From assembly GCA_029891345.1 (NCBI GenBank), contig CM057009.1, positions 288,744,966-288,808,965 of the forward strand: a stretch of DNA of 64,000 nucleotides, in the 5' to 3' direction. Of the stretch, positions 34,020 through 43,019 are shown piece after piece; within the stretch, counting starts at the first letter, position 1; every line of letters starts with the position of its first letter. The notes under the pieces were generated by a model. It did no database searches. It was not told the DNA's origin and worked only from the letters and a program-made list of their open reading frames with translations. The stretch comes from Dryococelus australis. Taxonomy: Eukaryota; Arthropoda; Insecta; Phasmatodea; Phasmatidae. The position numbers and the translations under genes were made by a program.

Positions 34020-34930
34020 CTGAGACAACGGGTCTGGGGTCCGGAGCCAGAGCCAGCCAGCTGCCATGTTGTGATGTCTCCTGGCGGCCATATTTTTTCC
34101 CTTTGTTTTCTCTAAAAAATTTCCTATCTTCCCTCAAAATCGACTACATTTCCCTAAAAATTTTCGGTTTTCCCCAGATCATTAGAGGAGAATTTTTGAC
34201 ACCGAGCCAGGACATCAGGACTGAGGACTCAGGACCCTTGATCCTTGACCGTTAACTATAGGCCTTTGACTCAAAATTCCAAAATTTCCAATTACAATCA
34301 CAAAAATTCCGAAAAAAATACCAAAAAATTATAAAAATTTATAAAAAATTATTAGTAAAAATGTACTGAAAGCTTATTAAAATAAGTATTTAGAAAAACT
34401 TAAATCCCGGAGGTAACCATTACCCATACTCAATCCACTATCTTGATAGGCTGTCTCCTTCGTGCGACCGCCATTTTGGGTAGGTGCAGCCATCCACCAT
34501 TTTGGTAGTTGCAGCCGGCAGCCGTATTGCTAGGTACAGTCCACCATGTTGTTTTTTTTCGATGGTCATTTGTTTTAAAGTTAGTTTCTCACCGTCGTTC
34601 GGCAATCATATATTGTATTTCATATGTTTTCATCACCTAGGTGGCGCTAGTGTATTAATTCACCCACCAGGTGGCAGCCATATTTGTTTGTCTTAAATCA
34701 TAGGTGGCACTATAGGTACCCTCCATATTGGTTTATATTTTCAACACATAGGTAGTGTTAATTTCTTGATTATGCCGCCTGCTATAGGCCTGTACCGAAT
34801 GGTCATATTGACCATTCCGGCAAAGTATGTAAACTGTCATATTTAAATTTTATTTATTTTGTTCTTTAATATGATTATTTTTATTAAAAATAATGTTTAT
34901 TAAAAGTGGCTATTTAAAAAAAATCCAAAA
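34020..34930. repeat. Polinton terminal block
   Basis: GCCATGTTGTGATGTCTCC and GGCGGCCATATTTTTT near 34063-34098 match the outer ends of the 0.3-10 kb structure (ATGTTGT and GCCATATTGG at about 408-436, GGCGGCCGGGTGACATCAC at 9906). ATCACCTAGGTGGCGCTAG, CACCCACCAGGTGGCAGCC and CATAGGTGGCACTATAGGTA (34632-34720) follow the order of blocks at 1018-1140. Because it directly abuts the 3' end of an integrase gene, it is best read as one terminal repeat of this Polinton. The other terminal repeat was not found. Confidence 0.6.
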
Positions 34931-34984
34931 CAAATTTTTTTATTTTTAAATTTATTGTACACTTAATAAAATATAGAGGTTTAT

Positions 34985-35803
34985 TAATCTTCTTCGGTGT
35001 TCGCAGATTGATGTCCGTCTCAACGACTTAGGAAATGAAGTGGACAAGTTTACCCCAAAACTTGATGTACGCCATTCCGTTATGTCGTTTCAGCACCTTC
35101 TCGACCAATTACACATCTGGAAAATTTGTAGGCTGGATTTCCTCTTCATAAAAACCACCAATTATAGGAACATTACTCAGATCCTCGAGAAATTAGGTCC
35201 TTGGAGCATAGATACGTAAAAGTCGCACACGAAAATGTTCGGGACTTCAAGTAGCTGCGAAACCTTTTTCGAAGACGCCTTTTGTTTGGAGATGTGCACC
35301 AGGTCCCCAACATTGGCTTTATTCTTGTGTGGGTCCCTCCTATTTAGAATAGCATACAAGCTCCGAACTAGGGAGTCATTCTTCACGTCTCCAGTCTTCA
35401 TGCAAGTGGTCGAATTAATTATACAATTGTATTCACGTACGAGATTCCGCAGTAGTGTCAGTCACTTGTATTGCCCGTTCGCAGCTAAATGCCTCCACAT
35501 TTTTCCCTTCAGAATCCTGTTAAACCTCTCGACGATGGAAGCTTTGAGATTGCTGTATATGGAATAATGATTTATGTTATGTTTCTTCATCAGGGCATTG
35601 AACTTTGCATTGTAGAATTCCTTACAACTGACGGTTTGTAGAATATTCGGGAAGCGTCCTTTGCGCAATACACCTGTCATAGCCACGGTGAGATCACATG
35701 CATTCTTCAACCTGACAGGACTGGCCCAGGTGCATTTACTATATGCATCGATGTCTGTCACCGTGTATATGTAGCCCTTGTTAACCCGAGCATACAGTAT
35801 CAC
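34985..35803 (-). pseudogene. Polinton/Maverick integrase with chromodomain (broken)
   Basis: Polinton integrases are retroviral-type DDE enzymes that insert the element into the host chromosome. Read on the minus strand, the catalytic core spans 35462-35803: it begins in NKGYIYTVTDIDAYSKCTW (first Asp kept), the second-Asp region reads LQTVSCKEFY (Asp lost), and the Glu is kept in IVERFNRILK. After a frame change come VGDLVHISKQK (about 35305) and then LEDLSNV and IIGGFYEEEIQPTNFPDV (about 35110-35185). A chromodomain-like LVEKVLKRHNG...YIKFWG follows (35050-35107), with stops before and after. The N-terminal part is missing: the frame joins core sequence within a few codons of the neighbouring gene remnant. 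Frameshifts, stops and the lost Asp make it non-functional. Confidence 0.88.
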
Positions 35804-35819
35804 CTAGATGAGTTTGGCT

Positions 35820-36125
35820 TAAAACAGATTGTTCACCACACTTATCACGACCTTTCTGATGAACCATTTATCATTAGGCCTGTATATACCATACTTCATA
35901 TCATTATCACGGGATGTGTACGATAGTAGGTACCGTCGAGCGAGAGTATATTTCACGGCTTTTTTCCGTACTTTTTCCGATCCATTGTCCCGATCTGACT
36001 ATAAATCATGTTTCCTTTTCTTCATAGACTCAGATCTATCATCGATTTCTGTCTTCATGGCTGCAGGTGCTCCATTGATCTCCCTGAGTACATCGAGACA
36101 AGTAATGGGCTTCAATATTTCTTAA
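35820..36125 (-). pseudogene. Polinton accessory gene remnant
   Basis: The minus-strand frame shows a Lys/Arg-rich middle (SMKKRKHDL, one stop, then EKVRKKAVKYTLARRYLL) and a C-terminal DMKYGIYRPNDKWFI segment. A Y-G-I-Y...K-W-F-I motif in a small protein between ATPase and integrase genes is a feature I associate with Polinton accessory proteins of unknown role; this is recollection, not a search result. It lies directly upstream of the truncated integrase, and the deletion that removed the integrase N-terminus probably ends here. Confidence 0.5.
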
Positions 36126-36126
36126 T

Positions 36127-36690
36127 TTAAAAGGTCACCCGAAATTCTGGCCCTCTTGGCAAGCAAGTTTTTCGAGCGAAAAGACTGAATCGTCCAATGT
36201 AATCTGCTTTCACTTCCCGACATCGCACTGAGTAAAACGTTTTACTGTTGCTCTCTTTTATAGGTTTAGTTTTGGGGCTCCACCAAAATATTTTCGATTT
36301 TGCCCAAGCGTTCGCTGCAGACACACAGTATGTCCCTGGTGTAATTTTGAATATCAGTTTCCGTGGCGAGGTTGGAAATCGAGGTAGTAAATATACATGT
36401 CATGTATACTTCCAAGGTTTTTCAGATTCTCTTTATTTTGCGTTTATGCCACATTCAATCTGTCAATAATTTGACTTTCAACACTCGCCACATGCTCGTC
36501 ATGGCTATCATATCGCTGACGATATTCGTCTTCACACACTCCATCTTCGCACCGAGCTGGGACAGGTAGTTTAGAAAGAATGTGTTTTTTTTTTTTCGGT
36601 CAACATACTGGGGCAGTTCCAAGATGATGCCATTACCTGTATCGACGAATAAATATTTAGTAGCTGAATCATCACATCGTTTTGGTTCGC
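36127..36690 (-). pseudogene. Unassigned Polinton-internal DNA with gene fragments
   Basis: Between the ATPase and the accessory gene, the minus strand has several interrupted frames. One near 36324 downwards contains TFYSVRCREVKADYIG, which might be a decayed small zinc-ribbon-like protein of the kind seen in Polintons, but the Cys pairs are incomplete. Another (about 36270-36350) reads IQNYTRDILCVCSERLGKIE. A frame at 36455-36700 follows the ATPase tail with no recognisable domain. The region is probably Polinton because of its position, but no function can be given. Confidence 0.35.
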
Positions 36691-36699
36691 CAACATTTC

Positions 36700-37260
36700 G
36701 AATTATTCTTCTACCAGCATCACAAGTTCCATTGTTTCCTGGCGCGAGACAACCTCCATTGTCTTTGCGAGGAAATCCGTATTTCAATTCCCGTACAAGG
36801 CACACAGACTCTTGAAATGTTATAGCACCATGTCCGTATTGAGGTGATCGTCGTGCAGCAACACATTAGCATTGTCGCAAAGCAGCTGTTTGGGTATGTG
36901 CGATTAAGTGTGGCCTAGGTTCACGCTACTCACGTTAGTGTGCTGTCCCATCCTAAAGTATTCTTGAATGCAATATTGGTTTTCGCAGGCAATGTCATCA
37001 AAGACGAATATCGAGTTTCGTAATGCTTTGCTCGGAGGTACGAGGGCTTCATTATTGCTGCATGGGAAATAGCCCATACCATCCACGGCCTGCAGTAATT
37101 GTGCCAATCGCTGGTATTTTGAACATACGTACACTTTCTCGGACCGAAGACCATTTTATTTTTCCAGCAGACTGTAGGATGCACATTTCCCCGCAATTTG
37201 ATGGTCCCACGATGATGGACCTCACTGCATTAGGAAATAGGCTTCCATGTCGCGACTGGT
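36700..37260 (-). pseudogene. Polinton packaging ATPase (FtsK/HerA type), broken
   Basis: Such ATPases are thought to pump element DNA into virus-like particles. On the minus strand, RSIIVGPSNCG at about 37190-37222 is a P-loop, but the next two residues are Glu-Met (37184-37189) where Lys-Ser/Thr is required. After a frame change, YVCSKYQRLAQLLQAVDG and then the Walker B strand IFVFDDIAC (about 36988-37014) follow, with REYF-like QEYFRMGQHTNV. A further frame change leads to IPKQLLCDNANVLL (about 36860-36902), then DHLNTDMVL, a stop and HFKSLC. The 36805 frame then supplies ELKYGFPRKDN, the likely C-terminal part. A short in-frame loss between NVLL and DDHL is apparent. It is not functional. 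Confidence 0.85.
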
Positions 37261-37336
37261 AGGAGATAACTTCATCTTCAACATGAATGTGTTGGGGGTA
37301 AGATCCGGAAATTCAAATTTTTTAAAATTATATATA

Positions 37337-37378
37337 TGTGTGTGTTTGTGTGTGAGTGTGTGTGTTTGCATGTGTGTA
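37337..37378 (+). repeat. GT/TATG microsatellite
   Basis: A run of TGTGTG with interruptions marks the place where recognisable Polinton DNA ends. Confidence 0.85.
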
Positions 37379-37449
37379 AGCAGGCAAAAGAGTCGTTTTT
37401 TACTCAAGTTATCAAGCAAAATTATATCTGTAACTTCCATTTATGGCTT

Positions 37450-38375
37450 ATGAATTCGTAGGCATACGAAATTATAACGGAGTTAAGGCTACAATGTCAG
37501 CTCATATCCAGTGTGATTGGAACTATTCCGAATTATTTAGAGGCTATTAAATTATGCCATTATTATTGCTGTTATTGGATATATTTAATTTATCCTTTAT
37601 CTTCGAAATTATGAAATACATCACCACACTTTGGATTTTATTTCCTTTGAATACTATGCCACTGTTAAATTCATATTTATTATATATGGATGATACACAT
37701 TTAATTGGTATTTATTTTAGCATTGCTTTAAGTAACTATTCTAATAAATGCAAAATGATGTGAATTAATTTAAGTTATAATGCAAGTGTATTTATTTCTT
37801 CGTCACAAATTATGATACTTCTTTAATTTTTTACGGCCGTTACTGTTAATGACCAATAATTTTCGCAATGCGATATTTCAGTCTACGTAGTGGCGTGTGC
37901 TTTTGTTTTAATAAATCCATATTCTGGATACACCCCCCCCCCCCCTTTTTTCAAAAAAGTCGTCCAAGAAACCTTGAAGTTATACCACTGTCTTCAAAGT
38001 TACACTATTGCTATTTTTACACGTCATCAGTCTCGAACTGTCCCATGGTCTTGATTTGACAAAGCCGTAATTTAGAAAAGTGGTGAAAAAATTAGGACGC
38101 GCGATATCAGCTCTGAGTGCCATTAATGCGCCTGACTTACGGGAGTGTGAACTAATTGAAGTGTGTTTTAGTCAGTTGGAAATACACATTTTAGAAACAA
38201 GCTGTATTAGGAAGATGGCTAGGCTTTGTAGAGAGGAGCGGTGGGTAGGATCGTAAAACCTCCCCCTTTCTTACGCGCGCTCCGGGAGTGACAGCGTATA
38301 CACTACTAGTAATCCCAGAAGCAACAGACCAATCAGCTGTGAGATGGTTTCGGTAGCGTGTCGGTACAGTAAAAT
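37450..38375. other. AT-rich stretch without genes
   Basis: No gene is supported. A C13-T6 tract lies at 37931-37950. The open frame at 37554-37763 is hydrophobic but unrecognised. No further Polinton gene (polymerase, protease, capsid) was seen. Confidence 0.55.
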
Positions 38376-39950
38376 ATGGTAAATCCAAAGAAATGTAAAA
38401 CTGTACACAGTGAAGGAAGGGAAGTGATTATAAGTGTGATATACAAATGTGACGAAGAAACTGTTAGACAGTTAACCCTTTCAGACCCACTTTAATTCAC
38501 TGATTCAGGTTTTGCAAACAATACATTTTATGATGCATGCTGTATATAAGTCAACATAACACGTGTTTCGCTGTAACAGCCAATGAGCTATAGACATTAT
38601 GTTTGGCTACAGTTATATGAACCAACTATAATCATTTACCCAAAGGTAAGATCATTGGTCACCGAGTTTCCCAGTGTGCAGTACAGACCAAAAATTTCCC
38701 ACACATACATAATGTACACAAATGTGTACACTGCGTCTGAATGAGTTAAAATATCTGTTGTCTCAACACAATTTACGTGTTTCAGGTTAAGTTGGTAATT
38801 TTGACACAAGTGTTACCAGAATCCGCAAGAAAGCTACTGAGCCTGGAAACAGTTCGCTGGCTACACCAGGAAAACACACCAAAAACGTCCACATGAAATA
38901 AATACGTATTGTGATTCATACAGACGAGTAGACAGAGGTTAGATTGCAGATTTTTCGTTAGTACGGAATCAAGTATCAAAATCCCCTAAGCTTCTCGTTG
39001 CTCCAAGGGGAATAAATTGCATTTCCTATTGGGAGGAAGGGGATTACATACTCTTAAGACAGAAACTGAAGGAAGCGTTTTTTTAATAAAAACAGACTAA
39101 TAATTATCAAAAAGTACTACAGGACGGCACATAGTCCAATGGTGTTAAAATATTAAAAATCAATTCTTCGTTATAGAATGAAGGGCATCCAATAATTTTC
39201 TTCGGTGGGAAATAGTTCGTAACAACGTCACATTTAACAAATTTTTGTAACGCGATAGCCAACCTTGTGTAATAACACATTATTGAACTTCAAACCGTCT
39301 GTTAATTGTCCGTGCAAGTTCTGAAAAAGGATTCATGGAAAACAATGTTTAAATTTTTCCTGCGGGCAAAGTCATTACAGCGTATCAAGGGGAAATTAAT
39401 TTTGTGAACTTCAAAAAGTGGACGTCTAATCAGTTACTGCCAAAATTAGTAGAAAAATTGGTTTTCATGAATAACAGACCTTGTTATTGAGTTTGAGAAA
39501 ATAAACTCCTTCCGAACTATGCCGTGTAAAAGGAAATGGGGCAATGGTTGACAAGCAACACTATTCCGTTTTCTCAGGACATACGAAAACTATAGCTTTA
39601 TGAATAAATTGTGCAAAACAGGGGACCTAAAACAATATTTTGGATTGATCCCTTTGAAACTTACATGCCTACGATGTTCTTGGACTGCATCTGTGTATGT
39701 GCGATTTTAATCCTATTTATCTGGCTTCACTCTAAGATTGAAGAAGTTAAAATTGTTCCAAATCAGTAAATTTAACTGCGTATCAGTTCAAAATGCTCCA
39801 ATTGACTCAGTACAGTTATTTTGATCATTTTGGTTCTGGCATTAGCTGATCAAACAGCCATTCCCACTAATTCTAAGTGAATTGCACTGGCCTGGTAGTT
39901 AAAAATCATTGTATTCAACAGATTCACCAGTACATGACAGCTCATTAACT
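38376..39950 (+). pseudogene. Fossil DDE transposase (Tc1/mariner-related), heavily decayed
   Basis: A plus-strand succession of fragments follows the order of a DDE_3-type insect transposase. The N-terminal piece begins MVNPKKCKTVHSEGREVII (38376) and CDEETVRQL, and is cut by the MITE at 38476-38745. It resumes with a DNA-binding region ending TSVTRIRKKATEPGNSS and LATPGKHTKN (38795-38885). The first catalytic region is HPIIFFGGK-stop-FVTTSHL (about 39188-39235), where Asp and Glu of the usual DET motif are lost. Then come INFVNFKKWTSNQLLPKLVE (about 39393-39452) and LVFMNNRPCY (second Asp changed to Asn), GQWLTSNTIPF (about 39540-39575), and finally DFNPIYLAS (about 39703-39730). There are many stops and frame changes. 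About 250 bases around 38940-39180 are unmatched. It is much older than the Tc1 at 12.9 kb. Confidence 0.75.
38476..38745. mobile_element. piggyBac-like MITE, TTAA target duplication
   Basis: The ends CCCTTTCAGACCCACTTTA and (complement of the right end) CTCATTCAGACGCAGTGTA are terminal inverted repeats, flanked by TTAA at 38472-38475 and 38746-38749. CCCTTT-like ends with TTAA duplication fit the piggyBac superfamily. It is 270 bases with no coding capacity. Conceptual removal joins the two N-terminal pieces of the fossil transposase in frame at the insertion site, which supports the boundaries. Confidence 0.85.
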
Positions 39951-39954
39951 ACAG

Positions 39955-42150
39955 ATTTAGTAAAATAATTCTACTAATTAAAATCACTATCTCTGATTTA
40001 GTGTATAAAGCAAATATATTAATCTGGGAAAGAAACATTTCTGTTAGATTTTTCTTCACAAGCTAACAGAAATCACTAGGGAAGTAATTTCCTCCATTAT
40101 GGTAGAAGATAGCATGGATACTATTAGCATGTATGAGCCGTAAAAGTGGACTACTTGCAGAATAAGTGTCGTGTGGAAGAGGCATATGAAAAATCTTTTA
40201 TATGTTTATACCGTGACACAGCGGAGACGAATTTTCTTCTTTAGGATAGGAATTAGCGTTGCCACTAGTCGAAAGTGAATTAATTAGTGTAGAATGACAG
40301 TCCAGATATTTAGGCAGCATTACACTACTTATAATTCAAAGTATTTTAGATATATGCATGCACATTATTTTAATTTTGGGTTGTATATTCGCATCATTAA
40401 AGTGAATCAATATGATTTTGTTACGGTTTTTTCTTTGTAATCTTTTACTGTGGATTTTCTGTTTAGCAGCATTGAATTTACATATATTATAAAGACTTCG
40501 AAATAAATTAGGTTAAATTAACCACTCAGATATTTTCCTTATGCATAGAAGTGTTCATAGGTAAGTAAGTAAATTAAAGACTTTTCTTATGACATGTAAA
40601 CCAAATCGTTATACAAACTATGATGTAACCTAGGTTAAATATTTTGATAACTGCTGCGTGTTTCCTGCTTAATATTTTGATAACTGCTGCGTGTTTCCTG
40701 CTTGATGTTATACAATTAGAGAAATATTATTGTACAAGACACGTGACGACATTTTAATATCAAGTTCTTGGTACATACTGATCATAAATCAAACTTAACT
40801 TCTTATTAATGTTAAATTTAAAGGATTTTAGTTAGAGCTAAAGAAAATAATAAAATGTGTTCACTACTGGCAGGCTACTACCACCACCCTGGCCATATTC
40901 AGGAGACTTTCGGATAGTACCTACTGCATGTGTATTGCAGTTTTGTCTCAACGTGAAAGAAATATCACTCCAGACTAGCCCGGAATAAAACTTAACACAT
41001 TATGTTTATTAAAACCATTATTTAGTAACTTAACTTCAACATGACCAACAATCGGATTTTTCGTTCTGCTGAGTATTATAATACTATATGATATATAAAA
41101 ATAAGTTAAACTTGCCTACGGCCCGCACTGAACTTGGTTTAAATCATTCCGCCTATGAAATAATTTAAAAGTTTCACCGCGTAAATTCAATGAGTAAAAA
41201 GTAAGGCAGTAGGAGCAATCTAGACTGTTAAGATAGTGACAGTCAAACCGGTGGGTTGTAGGTAACACCTAGTATTGTTGACATATACAGTAATTCCATC
41301 CGAACTGTTTGTTATATTTCTTTCTGTGATTGTAGTTGCTACTGTACATATGGTTGTCACAGCAGATCACTGTTTTGCTACTACAAGCAGATAGTACCTC
41401 TAACAGGACAACTTCGATGATATTTGGATTTCTCCCCCAACGTTCTGTACTGTATAAAACAGAATATCTGATGCTAGCACTGAACAGTCCAGTAATGGGG
41501 TTTGAGGGTACCAGCAAACAGAATATTCTGTTAGGTTATTCACAATACAGATTGTTGTGGAAACAATCCCAATATTTCATAAAGATGTCATCTCTTGACG
41601 CACATAAGTGTGTTTCTTAAACGACAATTGTTAACGTGTGTTACTGTCCTCAAGCCTTATCATCCCAGCCACGGGCATGATTACGCGCAGACAAAAATAA
41701 CCTTCCGCTGACGGCAATATGCAAATAATTACGCTGACAGATTTTTGCACTGACCACTACGTGTTTCATAATCAGTTAGGCCGGGCAGGCAATTATTTTT
41801 CGCCTTATACACTTCTGTTATGTATTCCAGGAGATCCAACTTAGTAGAAGGCTTAACAGTGACCCACGTATTAGCCTCATACACATAAGTTTGAACGATT
41901 TTTTTAACAGTATTAATTTACGATTTAGTTCATCTGCTTTGTTACCGTTTGTTTTCCACTAATTTAGTATTGGCTGAAAATTTTTAAATCAATATCGCCT
42001 TTGGTATCAAGGAGTACAAATTCTAGAAAAGTTGTCAGAAAAAAAGTAGTGATGACCAAATGCCCGCAAAAAATATTTCATAGCGCCATGGCGCAATATT
42101 AACAACAAATTCTGATTTAATATATGTGTGACGCTTATAGTTAGCCGTTA
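39955..42150. other. AT-rich stretch with a 33-base duplication
   Basis: No gene is supported. A perfect 33-base tandem duplication (start AATATTTTGATAACTGCTGC) occupies 40638-40703. The open frames at 41269-41620 on both strands have no recognised domain. Confidence 0.6.
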
Positions 42151-42152
42151 TA

Positions 42153-43014
42153 CAGTATAATTCACGAGGGGTAACCTCCACTCACATAGCATATTCCTTA
42201 CATAATTTGGGGCAAAATATGTCACAAAAGTGTTGGTCCTTTTCCCGATATATAGAGAGTTATTCGAAGAATTTAAATACTGACAAATACAATATCAGTT
42301 TCAGAAGTCAATACAGGGATGTATTATCAGACCGTAATGTTTACAGTTGAGCATCATAATTGCAGCTAATAATTTTACAAAAGATGTTCAATATGTTTCC
42401 ATCTGCTTCCATACACTTGACCTCGCGCTTATGAACCGCACATGTTGCTCTACGTAGCTGCACACGGCCGTCTTTGATTTCTGTAGCGGCATGCGTGATA
42501 CACGCAAGTAGCTCCCCACGTGTTTGTATGGTACTTTGGTAAACAATAGCCTTCGTCCATCCCCATACGAAATAATCTAGCTGGCGATCGAGGAGGCCAA
42601 GGGTGAAAACCGCCTCGTCCTATCCATCTCTCAGGGAAATGCACATTTAAGCGTTCAACCACAGCACGGTGAAATTGAAGTTGTGCACTACCATGCTGGG
42701 AGATCATACGACGTCTCACTGCAAACGAAATATCCTCAAGTAAAAGTATCAATTCTTCATGAAAAAATTGTAGATACACCGCACCAGCCAAGCGTCCTGG
42801 GAAAATGTATGGTCTAATCAGCTAATCGTGTAGGACACCATACCAAACATTAAAGCTAAAACGGTGTTGAAAAATCCTTTCCACTGTAGGGTGGGTATGC
42901 TGATTGTCAAATTACTCTATATATATAGGACCCACATTTATATGACATATTTTGCTCTAAATGATGTATGAAATAAGCCCTGTGAGTGGCGCTAACTCCT
43001 CGTGAATCATCGTG
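42153..43014. mobile_element. Mariner-like element with ~90-base terminal repeats, internally deleted
   Basis: The left end (42153-42240: ATTCACGAGGGGTAACC, CCACTCACATAGC, GCAAAATATGTCAC) is matched inverted by the right end (42927-43014: TATGACATATTTTGC, CTGTGAGTGGCGC, ACTCCTCGTGAAT). TA flanks both ends (42151-42152, 43015-43016). At 862 bases it lacks the N-terminal half of its transposase, which should place the normal element near twice this length. Confidence 0.88.
42345..42905 (-). pseudogene. Mariner-like transposase, C-terminal half (broken)
   Basis: The minus strand starts in RFSFNVWYGVLHD (about 42825-42865), has a stop, and continues IRPYIFPGRLAGAVYLQFF. The 42450-42791 frame then gives LLLEDISFAVRRRMISQHGSA, ERWIGRGG and PWPPRSPARLF. 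A frame change leads to KAIVYQSTIQTRGELLACI (about 42495-42550) and a tail with REVKCMEADGNI. This order is that of a Tc1/mariner-related transposase family widespread in insects (the one with RWIGRGG and WPPRSPDL motifs). Two catalytic positions are visibly changed: the HDGAP Asp reads HGSAQ, and the PPRSPDL Asp is lost in PPRSPARL. It is non-functional. Confidence 0.9.
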
Positions 43015-43019
43015 TATAA

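Noticed and set aside
37260..38370. Further Polinton genes (polymerase, protease, capsid) upstream of the ATPase
   Set aside because: No fragment with recognisable motifs was found in either strand; the element seems truncated near 37260.
38485..38790. GT-AG intron within a host gene
   Set aside because: The interruption has TTAA duplications and inverted ends, so a MITE explains it better than splicing.
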